From assembly GCA_037013685.1 (NCBI GenBank), contig CM072884.1, forward strand, positions 8,494,001 through 8,558,000: a DNA stretch of 64,000 bases. The letters run 5' to 3'. Below, in pieces: positions 25,708-39,117 of this stretch. The first letter of the stretch is position 1, and the number at the start of each line of letters is the position of its first letter. Source of the stretch: Acridotheres tristis (lineage: Eukaryota > Chordata > Aves > Passeriformes > Sturnidae). The notes under the pieces are model-generated. The model saw nothing but the letters and a program-made list of their open reading frames with translations, did no database searches and was not told where the DNA came from. A program made the position numbers and the translations under genes.

Positions 25708-27859
25708 GACTCTTAAGTCATTTGACTTAAAGATGTGCTTTACAAGGATAAAAGCAAAAAAATCCTCTAGTTCCTTGTACCCACCTGCCCATCCATGCTG
25801 GACAGTGCTGTAGCAGAGATGGGTGTAGCTGCTTGAGCAGTGTGAGTTTGTTGTGATATTTATGTTACTTGTTGGCAGTAAAGGTCCCAGCCAACTTCCA
25901 CCTCTCAGGAGACGCTGACCAAATCCTGCATGGAGTAACCATGGGAGAGAGACACAAGCAGGGCACAGAGGTAGTAATTAAAATTAGTCCACTTTGCATT
26001 CTCTTCTCCAGTTTATTACTAATTTAGTGAATAGGTAGCTTCCCTACATAATAAGAGTATAACCTTTTTTTTTTTAATTTTTTAAAGTAGCATTTCTCAT
26101 CCTTGTAAAATACAGTTTAATTTGTTGGAAGGGAAACTCCAATGTATAGCCATACTTTAGAGTCTTACAGACTGGAGAATAATGGCTTTCCTCAGCTGAT
26201 AGAGCATTTTTACTTGAATTCTTTTAGTCTAGCTGCCTTTATTTATAGGTGGCTGCTGCTGTTTTTTCCACTTGCCTCACTGTGTGGGGATATCTTAACT
26301 AGTGAAATAAGCCTGATGCAGGGAAGTAATCTCTTCTACTAGAACTGTTGATAAAGCTGAAAAAAAGAAAGATAGTAGTTCTGGGCACTCAGATTCCTCT
26401 AAGGTTTATTCATTTCTGGCAACAACATATTTTTCTCTGCTGGTTGAACCCTCGGGTTCAAGTCTGTCACAGTGATTGCTGCTTGAAGTAATAATAAAAA
26501 TAATAATTCTTTTACCTTCTTTCCAAAAAGCTATTCTCCTTTAAAATTTTTGAAGGCTTTGTCAGCATTTGTGTTTGTGTGTAAAGCACACAAACCTCTG
26601 CCTGCTTGCTTGTGTTGATGTTATATTACACATTAAAATCTTCTCAAATCATACAGCTACATTCTTCTCATTTTCACTTACTGTTTTTTTTATCTTTCTT
26701 GCACAGGTCTAAGGAGCTTTTGAGGTCTGTCTTTTCCCATGCTTTAATATTCTTCTCTGCTTTTGACTCAGCCTCATGGTTGTGTAGCACTATTTTGCTC
26801 TTACCTCTCCCTTGTCCTTCCTTTTTCCATTTATGGCCACTGAATATTGATCTGTGTTTCTCAGTACTGATCCTTTCACCAGAACCCCTTACAATTATTA
26901 TTCAAAAGCTATTTGTTAAGCTAGCTATTAAAAAAAAATTGCAAAATAATTAAAATAATGGAAAATAGACCCTTGACTTTTTATTTTAATAAAATTATTA
27001 AAAGTAAGAAAAAGTAAAATAAAAATAATTATGTTCTTCATTTCTTTAAACCTTATAATCAACAACGATAAGCTACTGCTATTTTTCAAATTTTTTTGCA
27101 TTCCATAATGAGATTCAGTAGACATTTGACAGCATTTTTGTTTATCTGTAGAGTTCTCACACTTAGCATGCTATGTAAGGCATAAACATTGTCTTCATTT
27201 ATGTTCTGGATATGTCAGAATTTGCTTTTAAGGTTGAAAATTGACTGAGGTGGGCTGCATTCCTTTGGGGATTTGTTACTAATCCTTTAAAAGGCCATTT
27301 CAAATATATTGTTTTCTTTAAAGTATAAATGACTTCAGACAACTATCCCTGAAATTGTGGTTCAGTATTTTATCTTGAAAAAGTCAATTACTTGCTGAAA
27401 ACTGATGTTACTTAAATATCTTTCTTGAGTGTGCCTATCATATAGAACATCTCAAAAGCTTTGTTTTACATACATACTTTATATATACTGTTCTACATAC
27501 TTTTATATACATTTCAGGCTGCTGAAAACCCAGGCTATTAGCCACATGTTTTCTGAAGAATTCACTATGAATATTCAGGAAAATAATCTGATAATATTTC
27601 TTTTTACCATGTCTTTCATCAGAAACATCTTGATAAATATACATATTTGTTTTTCCTGTCAATTTGATATAGAGGCTCTGTTTTTAGCCCCTGAATGAAG
27701 TCTTCCCTGTGATGTATTCAGGTGGTTTTGTACCATTTTCACACGACTAGAACTGAAATCCAGCTGGAAGAGTGTAGGAGTGGCAGAGATGTTGGTTGAC
27801 ATTTCTGAGAATTTTTCACTAGGTTTTCAGCAGTCATGCTTGGGGGGGTAGGACTTCAG

Positions 27860-28545
27860 ACCTCAAGATGATAATGCTTCTTCATGAGAAGAAAACTCAG
27901 TGCATGAGTCTTCTGGGCCCATACTTTTGTATATTTAAGGAAGTCCTGGAATCTGCTGTTCTGTGTGTGATGCCATTCACCTGCAGTTGGATTCAGCTGA
28001 GCTTTCCAAATTACACTTTGTGCAAAGGTGTGAGTAGGAGCAAAGGTAAAAGAATTGGCTGTGTGGAAGATTTCAGATTTCTCAGTTTGATTTTGGAACC
28101 AAAGAAACCTTTGAAGGAATGGAAACCAAGCCCAGTGTGTGCGAAGGTAGTTTGTAAGGATAGTGCAGGAGGGAATTTTCCTCAATGGATTACAGCTGTA
28201 CTGATTGCTGAGAAGTGGAGACAGCCTTGCCTGCCCAGTGAGGATGGGGTTATAAAGGAGTGGGTTGGCTGGTCCAGAGTTAGTTGGAGTTGAGCTTGAG
28301 ACCCAGAGTGTGCTGCAGTTTGGGATGGAGCTGCTGGCTGTGCTGTGAGGAGGAAGGGACGTGTGGCTGTGCAAGGGACAGACAAGGTAAGGAGATGCTG
28401 TGTGAGGGACAGACGGTCAGGGGGCTGGGTAAGGGACAGGTTGAGTTAGCCAGTCATGCAGAAGGGAGAGAAGGAGTCAGGGCTGTGTGGAGTTGCCTGA
28501 GAGAAGCTCATTGAGAGAAGACACAAAAAGATTTTTAAGAAATGA
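27860..28545 (+). mobile_element. Possible LTR-like or promoter-like repeat (unclassified)
   Basis: This is a GC-richer block than its surroundings. It has a TATA-like TTATAAAGG at about 28250, a purine-rich stretch with repeated GGGACAG units (around 28376, 28412 and 28434), and a final AAAAAGATTTTTAAG that could be a worn poly(A) region. It abuts the CR1 copy. Overlapping 141-aa plus-strand and 172-aa minus-strand frames are probably by-products of composition. No TG...CA ends or target-site duplication could be fixed, and I do not recognise a family. Confidence 0.3.
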
Positions 28546-28589
28546 CTGATGATGATGTCAGTCTAGTCCGTCTCGACATAATTACTACA

Positions 28590-28853
28590 AACGAGTGGCA
28601 GGACACAGTCTCAAGCTGCACCCGTGTAGGTTCAGGCTGGACCTACATCAGGAATAATTTCTTCACTGAAAAGGTTGTTAAACATTGGAATGGGCTGCCC
28701 AGGGAGGTGGTGGAGTCACTGTCTTTGGAGTCGTTTAAGGAAAGAGTGGGCGTGGAACTCAGTGCCATGGTCTGGTTGACAAGGTGGAGATCAGTCACAA
28801 GTTGCACTTGATGATCTCGGCTCTTTTCCAACCCAAAAGATTGTGTGATTTTC
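28590..28853 (+). mobile_element. CR1 LINE 3' end
   Basis: The segment contains caggacacagtctcaagctg, aggttcaggctggacc, atttcttcactgaaaagg, attggaatgggctgcccagg, ggtggtggagtcactgtc, cagtgccatggtctggttga, and an end in cttttccaacccaaaagatt. The small frame at 28542-28811 is decayed CR1 sequence. Confidence 0.9.
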
Positions 28854-31800
28854 TGGCCTCTTAAAGAACAAGAAATTCAAACACAGTCAAAGGGAAAACT
28901 TTACAGTGCTTCTCAGCAAAAGATTATTTTGAAGGCATTGATTGATAGAAGTTACTTTAGGTGAAATTTTGCTGTTTTGACAAATCTTTATTTTGGAGAA
29001 AAGTAGGAATAATAACACCTTCAGTCATCCTGCAGTGAGTATAGTGTTGATTGCTATATAGACTAAGTCGGGAGGAGATATTTATTGTTTTTCCCTGAAA
29101 ACATGTTATTTTTTATGCTTCTCATGTTTGTTTACTTAACTTTATATTTGAATAAAAGCATGTATTGAAAAAAAGGGTAGGGATGGACAAGTTTTCAGTA
29201 AGGGGTTATTTGATTTAAATTTTTTAAACGGTGATGAAACAGTTTAGTTTATACTGATCTGTATATTTTATGCAAGTGTACACAACTGACTGAATTTTTT
29301 AAAATTTGGATTTAAACTTTCATCCTTCCATATGTAACAAAAACACACCAATATTGTTACATCAGTAACAACTTGTAATTCAAAATATCTGGACTTTTTG
29401 TAATTGTCCAGATTTAATGTCATACAAGAAGTCAAATGTATTAAATGCAATGACAGCTGTTTTAATTCAAATTTTTAGCCCATTAAAATAATAATAAGAA
29501 TAGGGAAACTAAACTGCTTAATAATGTTTTTTGTTTCCTTGTTAATAATTTCTAAATTAATTAACCACTAAATATTTAAATTTAAACTTATTTCCAAGCT
29601 GACATGCATCTCCTGTAAACACCTAACATTTGAACTCATGAGGGCAGTTTTGATGTTTCATTCCCCCTTGCATCTGAAACAGTTTTACAATTATCATAAA
29701 AAGTATGATTTTGGACAGGTGTTTTGAATCATCATACTTCTCTTTAAATCCAGTTTGGGAACAAGAAAAAAATGGCAATATGTCTTATGAGTTATACCAA
29801 AATGAGCCCAGGAATAACCTAGGAGTGCTATTGACTAGGGTGTTAAAATACTTGTGTTGTCTCAGAGTTGAGGAATGAATGTTCCCTGGCACAGCTGAGA
29901 ACAGAAAATCCCTGGTCCTATTGAGAGTTGCTGTCTCTCTGGCTTCCCAATAGCCTTGCAGAAATGAGGATCCTTTTTCCCTTCTCTCAGCATCTCCTAC
30001 ATCTGAACGTGCAGTTGATCAATATCAGATTCAATCTCACACTGAAATCTGGAAGTGGAAATTAGTTTAGAAGCATGGTAGGAGGTGACTTTGAAAAGTC
30101 TGGAAGAACGTGGGGGCATCCCATCTGAAATATTATCAAGAGAAAGCATTGTGTTTGGTTTTGGTGCTTTTAGAAAAGAATAACTCCTAAATGATGAATA
30201 TGTTTAGATCTATTTTTGTGAATGAGTATGATCATCCAGAGGGGTATTTTGTGTTTTGTTTGTCTATATAGATTAAGCTTTGGAATAAAATAGCCTAATG
30301 TGCTGTAGTCATGCCACGAATAGGTGAAATCTTTGACACTGATTATGGACAAACAAACCTACAAGTGAGGTAAAAATTTCCTGTATCAATATGTCTGACA
30401 TCTGATTTATCAACACCTATATGAAGAAAATTCATGAAATATATAACCCTATTAATGTAATAATAGTTTATATAATGTATCTACATAATTTTGACTCTTA
30501 GACATTGTTAATCAATTGGAAGTTCATTTGGTTCCTCCATTGCAGCTAAGAGTCCTCCTTTGGTTTTGGTGTGCTCTTGTTTTTCTCCAAGTTCTGTTTT
30601 CCTGTCCCAAATGTCAAACCAGCAGTTCACAGCCAGTGAGATTCTCTTCCAGTCTGGGATGAAACATGATCGAGGACAAGGACTGAAGACAGAGGAGAGC
30701 CTGACTGCCTCTTCTTTGTTTCCTAATCCTCCCTGCCTTCCTGCTCAATAGAAAGCCAAGCCCTGCCGATTCTGATGTGACACACAGCAGCCTCGGTCCC
30801 CACACTTTCCCATTTACTCTGTCTTGTCTTCCCAGGCTGCTGACAGCAGATCAGAGCTGTCAGCCCTGCCTTTGCAGGGAATGCCATCTACCAGGAAAGG
30901 AAGAGGATAGAGCAGAAGTGATTGCTCTGAGCTGTCTCAGATCTTCTCACTGTCCCCTCACTCCTGTGTTTAACCAGTGGTCATTTTCAGTATCTTTCCA
31001 GCTCTGTTGTCCACAGAATTATCCAATTTTCATCAAATCCTATTACCTTTATATAGTCCAAGTATTTGTTTCCCTGGTGCTCTCCCAGTTGCTCTTCAGC
31101 TCTGCTTAATATTTGCATCCTTTCCATAATCCTTTGCCACTTCTTTTCCTGTGTGCTCTTGATAGCCATTCCAGGGCTGCAGTGATCCCACTGCTCCACT
31201 CTTCCTGCAGTTTGGTGTGGTCACTGCCAGCTTCTCACATCCAGATCTCCAGAGACCAGCTCACCTTCAGACATAGTTCAGCCGTTCTCACCCTTGTCCT
31301 GGGGTACAGCCAGTGTAGAAAATACCTCCCAGCATTACTCCAGCCTTTTCAAAGACAAAAGGAGTAATGAAATAGGCTTTATTACCATTGAGCTTGTTTT
31401 TGTTTTTCAATATGCTGGAGTTGCTCACTGGGTCATAGCTAATTTTGCATTATTAATGAAAATATTTCTGTAATTTCATTAATGTTTCCCTTAAGGGAAA
31501 ATGCTATTCCTAGCTTAACAGTTTGGTGTGGGATGTTGTTTTTGTTGAGGGAGTTTTTGTTTCAAAAATCAGTGCTCTAAATACTGACATCTCAGACTAT
31601 TCCAGTATCCACCAGAGTCAAATGAGATAAACATCTTACCAGGAAGCACAACTGAGGGGAAGAAAAAATAAAACTGACCAGTTTCTTACCCTGGGAACAT
31701 TAGCTGTTGCCTGGGGTTTTATGTAAATGCCAGCTTCTTACATGATGCAATATAAATATTATTATTTTAAATTTACATTCTAGCTAATTTAATGAATAAC

Positions 31801-34309
31801 CAGGTCAGGACTTATTTATGCTAACTGCTGCACAAACCAGTAGCATGTGTTCATGTAACAAAGATTGAGTGTAAAGCTGAGTCTCTTGAAAATAAGTGGT
31901 TTGTTCAAGAGTAATTTGGGAGAGTTGAATTTGATTTTGGATTAAGAAACTAAAGCATGCTCTCACTGTTGCCACTTTGGGCTTCTTTGTTAAAAGTGAT
32001 TATTTCAGAAAGCAAGTCTCTCTTAGTATCTCCTGGGAATATATGTCCTTAGGAACATCAATGGAGACTCAGTGTTAATATCTGATCAATGAAGTATTTC
32101 CCAGTGTTTTTTTCCCCCATTCCCACCAGGCAGGGTATTTAAATAATTATAAGATAATGTACAGCTTTCCAGAAGATTTTGTTGCTTGGAACTCAGTACT
32201 TTTTCTAACCTAATCACATATGTCCAAATTACTGCTGAATAAAAAACAGAAACAAAAGATTTGCACCAATGATATATAAACCTTTTAAAAATTAATTTCT
32301 GCCTTTATTTATTTAGCTTATTGCTACAGTACTTCAACTAACTCCTGTTCAGTTGACCAGGTCACGAATATTGTGTAAATTGAATGTCTGTAGCTTCCAA
32401 TGTTTGGGTTACATCTTAGTGTAAGAGCCAGGCACGAGATCAGTCTGGATTTGAGGCATTTTTAGTACAGCTCCCATTTAATCTCTTATTTCAAAGAGAC
32501 AGACAGACGTGGCTTAAAACTCCAGGCGCTCTGTCATTACCCTAGTTTTTTTTTTTTCCATAAGTGTACAGTAAATTACTCGTTTCTGACATTTCCTGAT
32601 AGTGTGGTAGCTATGACAGAAATGCAATTGTAATTCATGGTGTCTTAACCTTGAAGTGTTTTTTGTTGCTGTCTTTTGAGTGGGAGAAATGTTTTGTGGA
32701 TGTCTACAGATTTCTTTTAAAAGTCATGGCCCACATTTTGTAATCAGATTCTGTTTTTAAAGCAAATTATTTTGCTTTACCCCAAATTATCCCTTGTAGG
32801 AGAAATAGCTAAAAGAAAAAATATGTTAATATTTTCATCTATGAATGAAATTTCAATAGCAATTAGAGGAGGGAAATAAGGATTCCTTGACACTGCAACT
32901 GAAATAAGAACAACTTTTTCAGACAACATCACTGTAGTTTTGTGGTGGGAGTGATCAGGTAGTGTTCAGGGCTTTTCTTTTCATTTACGTCTTGATCACC
33001 TGTTTTCCACAGTGTTCTCAGAGAAAGAAATGGATTGTTTCTCGTCATTGGGAATACATAGGATAATTGCAGGTTCCCTGATCCAGAGCAAGAGCCTTAC
33101 TTGTCACACTTTATGGTATCTATTGAAAAGAGCTGGACCTATTCCCAGATCAGTGTTTGGAACCATTTGCCATGTCTTGAAATGCATTTCAATAAATCTG
33201 TAGTCCTGGGTGAGCATCAATCAGCTGAGGTGACAGTGCTGTTAAAGTCCAGCTATGTGTTTTCCTCCTGAGTGTACAAATATTCTCTCCCTTGCAGGGG
33301 AACGTTTTTGTTCATAAAACTGGCATCCTTTTAAAGTAGTTATGACTGTGCAAAGTAATGGCAGGATTTAGGTAAAAAATGACCTACTTTGTTTTTCTAG
33401 AATATATGTTTAATGTTCAGGTGTTAGAAACGAACAGTTGTAAATAAAACTCTGTGTCAAAGGCCTACTTCCTCAGTCCAAAGTTATACCCTGTGCTATT
33501 CTTCAACCAGTGTTTCAGAAATACCAGTTAAATGCAGTTTTTATAGCCTTATAGCAAAGTGGAATTCGACAATGCAAGTTCAGTTCTGATAAAAGTATTT
33601 TTGGAAAATTCAAATAGGCACAGCATTACTGTCTTTAATAATTACTTTGTCTTTGGTTACAAAAGGACGAGGCAAACCCTGAAAAGGAAATGTCAAAATA
33701 GTTTCTTTTTAATATGCAATTCTTGTAGGCTGCAAAGCTCAGGAAATAATGTGTTCTACTGAAGCTGCACAAGGGTAGTATACAAAGGGTGGGAATATTA
33801 AAAGAATGGTGAAGTTGAGAGAGAGAAAATGAATGGGACAAAATCTCTGTGGGTATTTCCTATTTCTGTTGTTTTTCCTTGGAAATTATTTTTTGTCTGT
33901 GCAACAAAGCAAACTCAGTAGGTTAGGTTAGCTGCAGGTACAGGGGCAGAAAAGCCACTTTCAGAAAAAATACTTTGATTTATGCTTTAGTTATTTTTTG
34001 CCCTGTGGCGTGATGTGACGTTGTTTTGCAGTGTGTGCTTCAAATAGTACTCAAAGTCTGCTTGCCTCTGGGGGGTGTATGGTTTGGGTCTTCCATCTTC
34101 AAAAAGGATAAACTACAATTTAAGACCAGGAAAAGGTGAGCAAATCTTTTGAGGGGAAAACCAGATGAAATTAGTTTTGTGACTTCTAAGAGCAGCAACA
34201 ACACAGAAACCAAGAGGCTGGTAAAAAAGTAAAAGGTTGCAATTTGCACGTCAAAGGCATAAAATTCCAAGAAGTTTGTGTAGAGATCTGAATTATGAGG
34301 CACTTCTAG

Positions 34310-34450
34310 CACATGAAGAACGAGGGATTTACTCTTTGGGGATATGTTTAATCTGATGATTAGGGAAAGATTTCTAACCACTAGAGCCAGAGACTTATGG
34401 AACATCTTTCCAGTCGACTTATGTAAAACCACAAAGAGACTCCCCTCCAC
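34310..34450 (+). mobile_element. Possible very old CR1/L3-like LINE scrap
   Basis: The stretch aaagatttctaaccactaga, gacttatggaacatctttcc is reminiscent of the ancient amniote CR1/L3 3' region (fragments meaning 'heading to a terminal hairpin after the RT'). Similarity is weak and judged from memory. The 136-aa minus-strand frame across it is not convincing as a gene. Confidence 0.2.
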
Positions 34451-37399
34451 TTTGTGAAAAGTTTCTGGAAGAAGTTACATTGGTACTGGAAACACTGGGG
34501 AATTGGGGAAGCTCTTGTGCTCTGATTAAGTATAATTGTTTACAAGGATCACCTAACACTGATTTTTAACTTGTGGTTTTGTTTGCTAGCATTTTACTAA
34601 AAACTTGGATGGCAATTAGGCCAATTACTCCTATCTTACATAGGGTTTCAATAATGAGAAAAAAATCAAGGTTCTCATGCTCTGAAAATCAATGTAAAAT
34701 GCAGTATTTGTGGAATGGAAAAGAAACAGGGCCAAGAGTATACTGGCTGTTAGGAATTTGGCTAAGGATACAGTCTGTCACGCAGTGTTTTATAATATTT
34801 ATGATAGATTATTATTTAGATATACAGATCTTGGGAAATTAGGTTTTCCATGTCCATCTGAGCTCAGGTTTAGATTGACTGATGCAGTTTGTTCCAATAG
34901 CACAGAACTTTTTTGTTTTCTTCCAGAGGAGAACATGTTTGTACATAGTGTTTGAACTCTTGATATCAGCAACTTTCATATTTAAATACACTCTCTGCTG
35001 TTTATCAATAATTTTTGTTTTAAAATGCTACCAACAGGATGTTTTAAGGTGGGAATAAAGGCAACTCTTAGCTTCTACATTCATCTAATATAAGTTTTCT
35101 TTGAACATTCACATCTGTTTCTTTCACTGTTTGAATGCTTGTAAAAATCGTTGTGGTACAGTCCAAGAAACTAGAAACATGATTTCATATAATTGTTCTT
35201 TTAAGCAACAGCATGGAATAATTAGCATGGGGTGCTTTAATTGGTGGCATCCAATTGACTTTTTATGAAAGACTTGAATCGTAATAAAAGCAGAGAACAG
35301 AAGTTGGTTAGTTCCTATAACCCAGTGCTGTCATCTTTGGGAAAAGAAACATCAGCTCTGTATATTTAATGGAAGATCCAGTATTCAAGTATGTATTAGG
35401 TGCTCATCTTTTGGAGATTTTAGGGTTTTTTCTTTTTTTTTTAAATCGGATATCTTCTGGGAAGGATTTTTGACAGGAAAATTATAGGATTGGTGCCCAC
35501 TCTAAGATTTATGTTGATAATTGAAGCTACTTCTCAAAAATATATAAATGCAGCTTAAATAAATAGCTAAAATAAAAGGAAGATGGAAAAAAAAAAAAGT
35601 GTAGATAGATAGAAAGATTGTAACTTGGTTGTCAAGGCCATTATACCCTTCAGGCACTTGTCACTAAATCTGTGGTTAATGCTCACTATGTGCCAGTCAA
35701 TTAATCATGCAACTTTTGTCCCTTTCTGATTTAGGCAGTGTTATGAAATTTGCTAGAGAAATGTTACTTTTTAAAATGCTAAGAGAAAAATAAAAATTAA
35801 AAAATAGATGATTTTGTTATTTATCTTCTCCAGTATTATCCAGCAAAGATAAAAATATATATGAGCATTCCTGGATGATTGTGAAGGGTTTTCTTTCCCT
35901 GCTTAGGGTTTTGAGTCTCAGTTTTCAAGAAAGTTTAAGGTCAGTCTTTATGCTTTCCTTCTGTACAGTGGTTGAAGTACATGCACAGCCAGTTAAATGT
36001 CAGTGTGGAAAGCTTGCACACAATATATCTGAAAATGGTATTTCATTTACTTGTGGTCTGGGCCAGGCTGACAGAAACAATAGGAGGCTTGTACTGTATT
36101 GTGTGCTGGCTAGCTAGCAGTGCCTGTGAAAATACAAATATGGTACATGCTAGCATATGTCAAAACTTTGGTTTTTAAAAGACTTCTTAACTGCCTTTTA
36201 AACGTCTTACATCGAAATTGGCTTTTTATTTTTCCAGAGTGTCTTAGAGTGATTGATTTTTAGCTCAGTAATCCTTTGTTTCAATGCCTCTCCTTGGGAA
36301 TTACATAGGAAGTGAGTAAAAATATGAACAAAATAAGGTTTTTAATCCCTCTCTAGGCATTTTTACCCTGGAAAGAGGGATTTGAAATTGGCCAGCCCAC
36401 TTGTAAGGGCAGAAGTATTGAATGAGGGGTTTTTCACAAAAGCTCTGTAAAAGTTCAGGATGAGTAGACACAAATGCAACTTTGCAGTGACTGAGATGTG
36501 TTCTCAGGGAACACAGAAATCTATTAGAGGGTTTTTTAGCTGCTGCAAAAGACCAGTGCTGGTTGGCACAATTTTCTTTTCTTGTGCTCTTAGCTCTCCT
36601 TTCACTGGGTTTGGCCTGTGCCAAACTTCTTGGAGGTGCTGCTTAAAATTTGGCTTTGGTGTGATGTTCAGGCTTGGGATGTGTGGCCTCTGTTCTGTCT
36701 ACCCAAACCTTATCTGAAGATTAGGTTTATTGCTGTTTGAAATGTTTTGAATTTAATGATCAGTAATGTTCATGTAAAGCTGCCCTGTTTTACTACATAC
36801 AGAATCCAAATGTATTTCAATGTAGTCTGACCATACTGACAGATTTTTGAATGTGTGCTAGAGCTAGCTGATTCATTGTACATTTAATTATCTTGAGGTG
36901 AAGAACATGGGAAATAAAATGAAAATTGTACATAGAATACTTTTATTTTAGATACATAAATATATATTTTTGTGTATATATAAGGAACATATTTAGCTTA
37001 CATTTAAAAGAGTAGTCCCTGGACCTCTCCTCTTGTTCTCTCCTTTCCCTGTTTCCATATCAGTTTATGGTCTATTAACCTGCAGTGAATAGATCTTGTG
37101 TTCCTTTCTGGTGCTTCACAGCTGTTCAAACCCCGTGTTATTAATGTTAATAAAGAATCTTGGCATCTGAGATTTTAATAATCAGGAATTAGTGACCCAG
37201 GAGACTAATTTTTTATCCATGGCGAAGTTGTGCCTCAAGAAAGAGGGAAAAATAAGGAAAAGAGTAATTTGAATTTGAGTCAACATTTTAAAACCCTGAA
37301 AATTTTGATAGCTGTGTATTCCTAATTTGGAATTCTTGAGTATGCAGTAGGTTGTATTATTAATCTGTGGTATATATCTATGCATACTATTACTCAAGT

Positions 37400-37510
37400 T
37401 AGTTGTTTGTTGGGGTTTTGTTGTTTTGTTTTTGTTTCTTTCCCCCCATGTTTTGTGTTTTCTTTTTGTTTGGTTGGTTTTTTGTTTGGTTTGAGTTTTT
37501 TTTTTTCTTT
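37400..37510 (+). repeat. T/G-rich low-complexity tract
   Basis: About 110 bp of TTTGTT and GGTTGG words with one short C run, ending in poly(T). Confidence 0.85.
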
Positions 37511-38144
37511 ATGCAAGTTATCAGCTCGAATTTTGAAATAGTCTGAAATTGAATGCTTTTCTAGATGATCACCTTGTTTAGAAGTACCATGTCCAGAAGA
37601 GTATCTTATTTGCTTGTAACTTTTATTTTATGCTGGGTAATCTTGCCTCACAGTTTTTCTCCAGATTAGAGACATCTACAATTCTATAAAGTAAAAATTT
37701 TCCCTGATGCACGAGGCATAAGAAGCACTCAGGTCCTTCATACATTTATATACACTTTTGTGGCACTACTTAACAGGGAACTTAAGAGACAACAGTACAA
37801 GTGAAATAAAGCAACTCAGTGGGCACTGGAAATGTCAGTTATTCTGTAGACATTGCATGACTAAATGGCCTTTCCAGAAGGTTACATGAGGTTGGCTATG
37901 GCTTTGGGTTATGGATCAGAAGTGCCAGTTCTGCTGGTTGAGTTTGTCTGATATCTGTGGAGTGTCTGTAGGACTAGTTTTTGTAGTTCCAGACATGCAT
38001 ATACATGTGTGTATAAATTCATGTAAATGAATAGATCCATGTAAAGATTGATGTGATCTAGGAATATGTCCATTCACTAATATTAGGTCTCCTGTTGAAA
38101 AACTGCTTTTGAACATACTTGGGAGAACCTTGCACGTGGTGAGG

Positions 38145-38150
38145 TGCACT
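38145..38150. repeat. Target-site duplication, left copy
   Basis: TGCACT directly precedes the LTR start TGTGGTC and matches the right-hand copy exactly. Confidence 0.8.

Positions 38151-39117
<967 letters not shown>

Larger units (their letters stand above)
23906..27859 (+). other. Intronic sequence with one enhancer candidate
   Basis: The first ~270 bp after the CR1 remnant may still belong to an old repeat, but I cannot identify it. The remainder is AT-rich, very A/T-biased at 26900-27080, and holds the candidate element at 25177-25560. Confidence 0.5.
28854..38144 (+). other. Intronic sequence, mostly unremarkable
   Basis: AT-rich, except 30540-31350, which is C/T-rich on the plus strand and carries several short overlapping frames without recognisable domains. 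That block might be an old repeat or a non-coding transcript. Confidence 0.5.

Noticed and set aside
26674..26706. Pyrimidine-rich tract ending GCACAG, splice-acceptor-like
   Set aside because: The sequence after it has no exon-like frame or ROBO similarity.
27856..28374. 172-codon minus-strand frame
   Set aside because: Low-complexity Ser/Thr/Pro/His composition, no domain, and an overlapping frame on the other strand; likely chance.
34040..34450. 136-codon minus-strand frame with hydrophobic runs
   Set aside because: No family match; hydrophobic runs come from reading A-rich plus-strand DNA in reverse, and part may be a very old LINE scrap.
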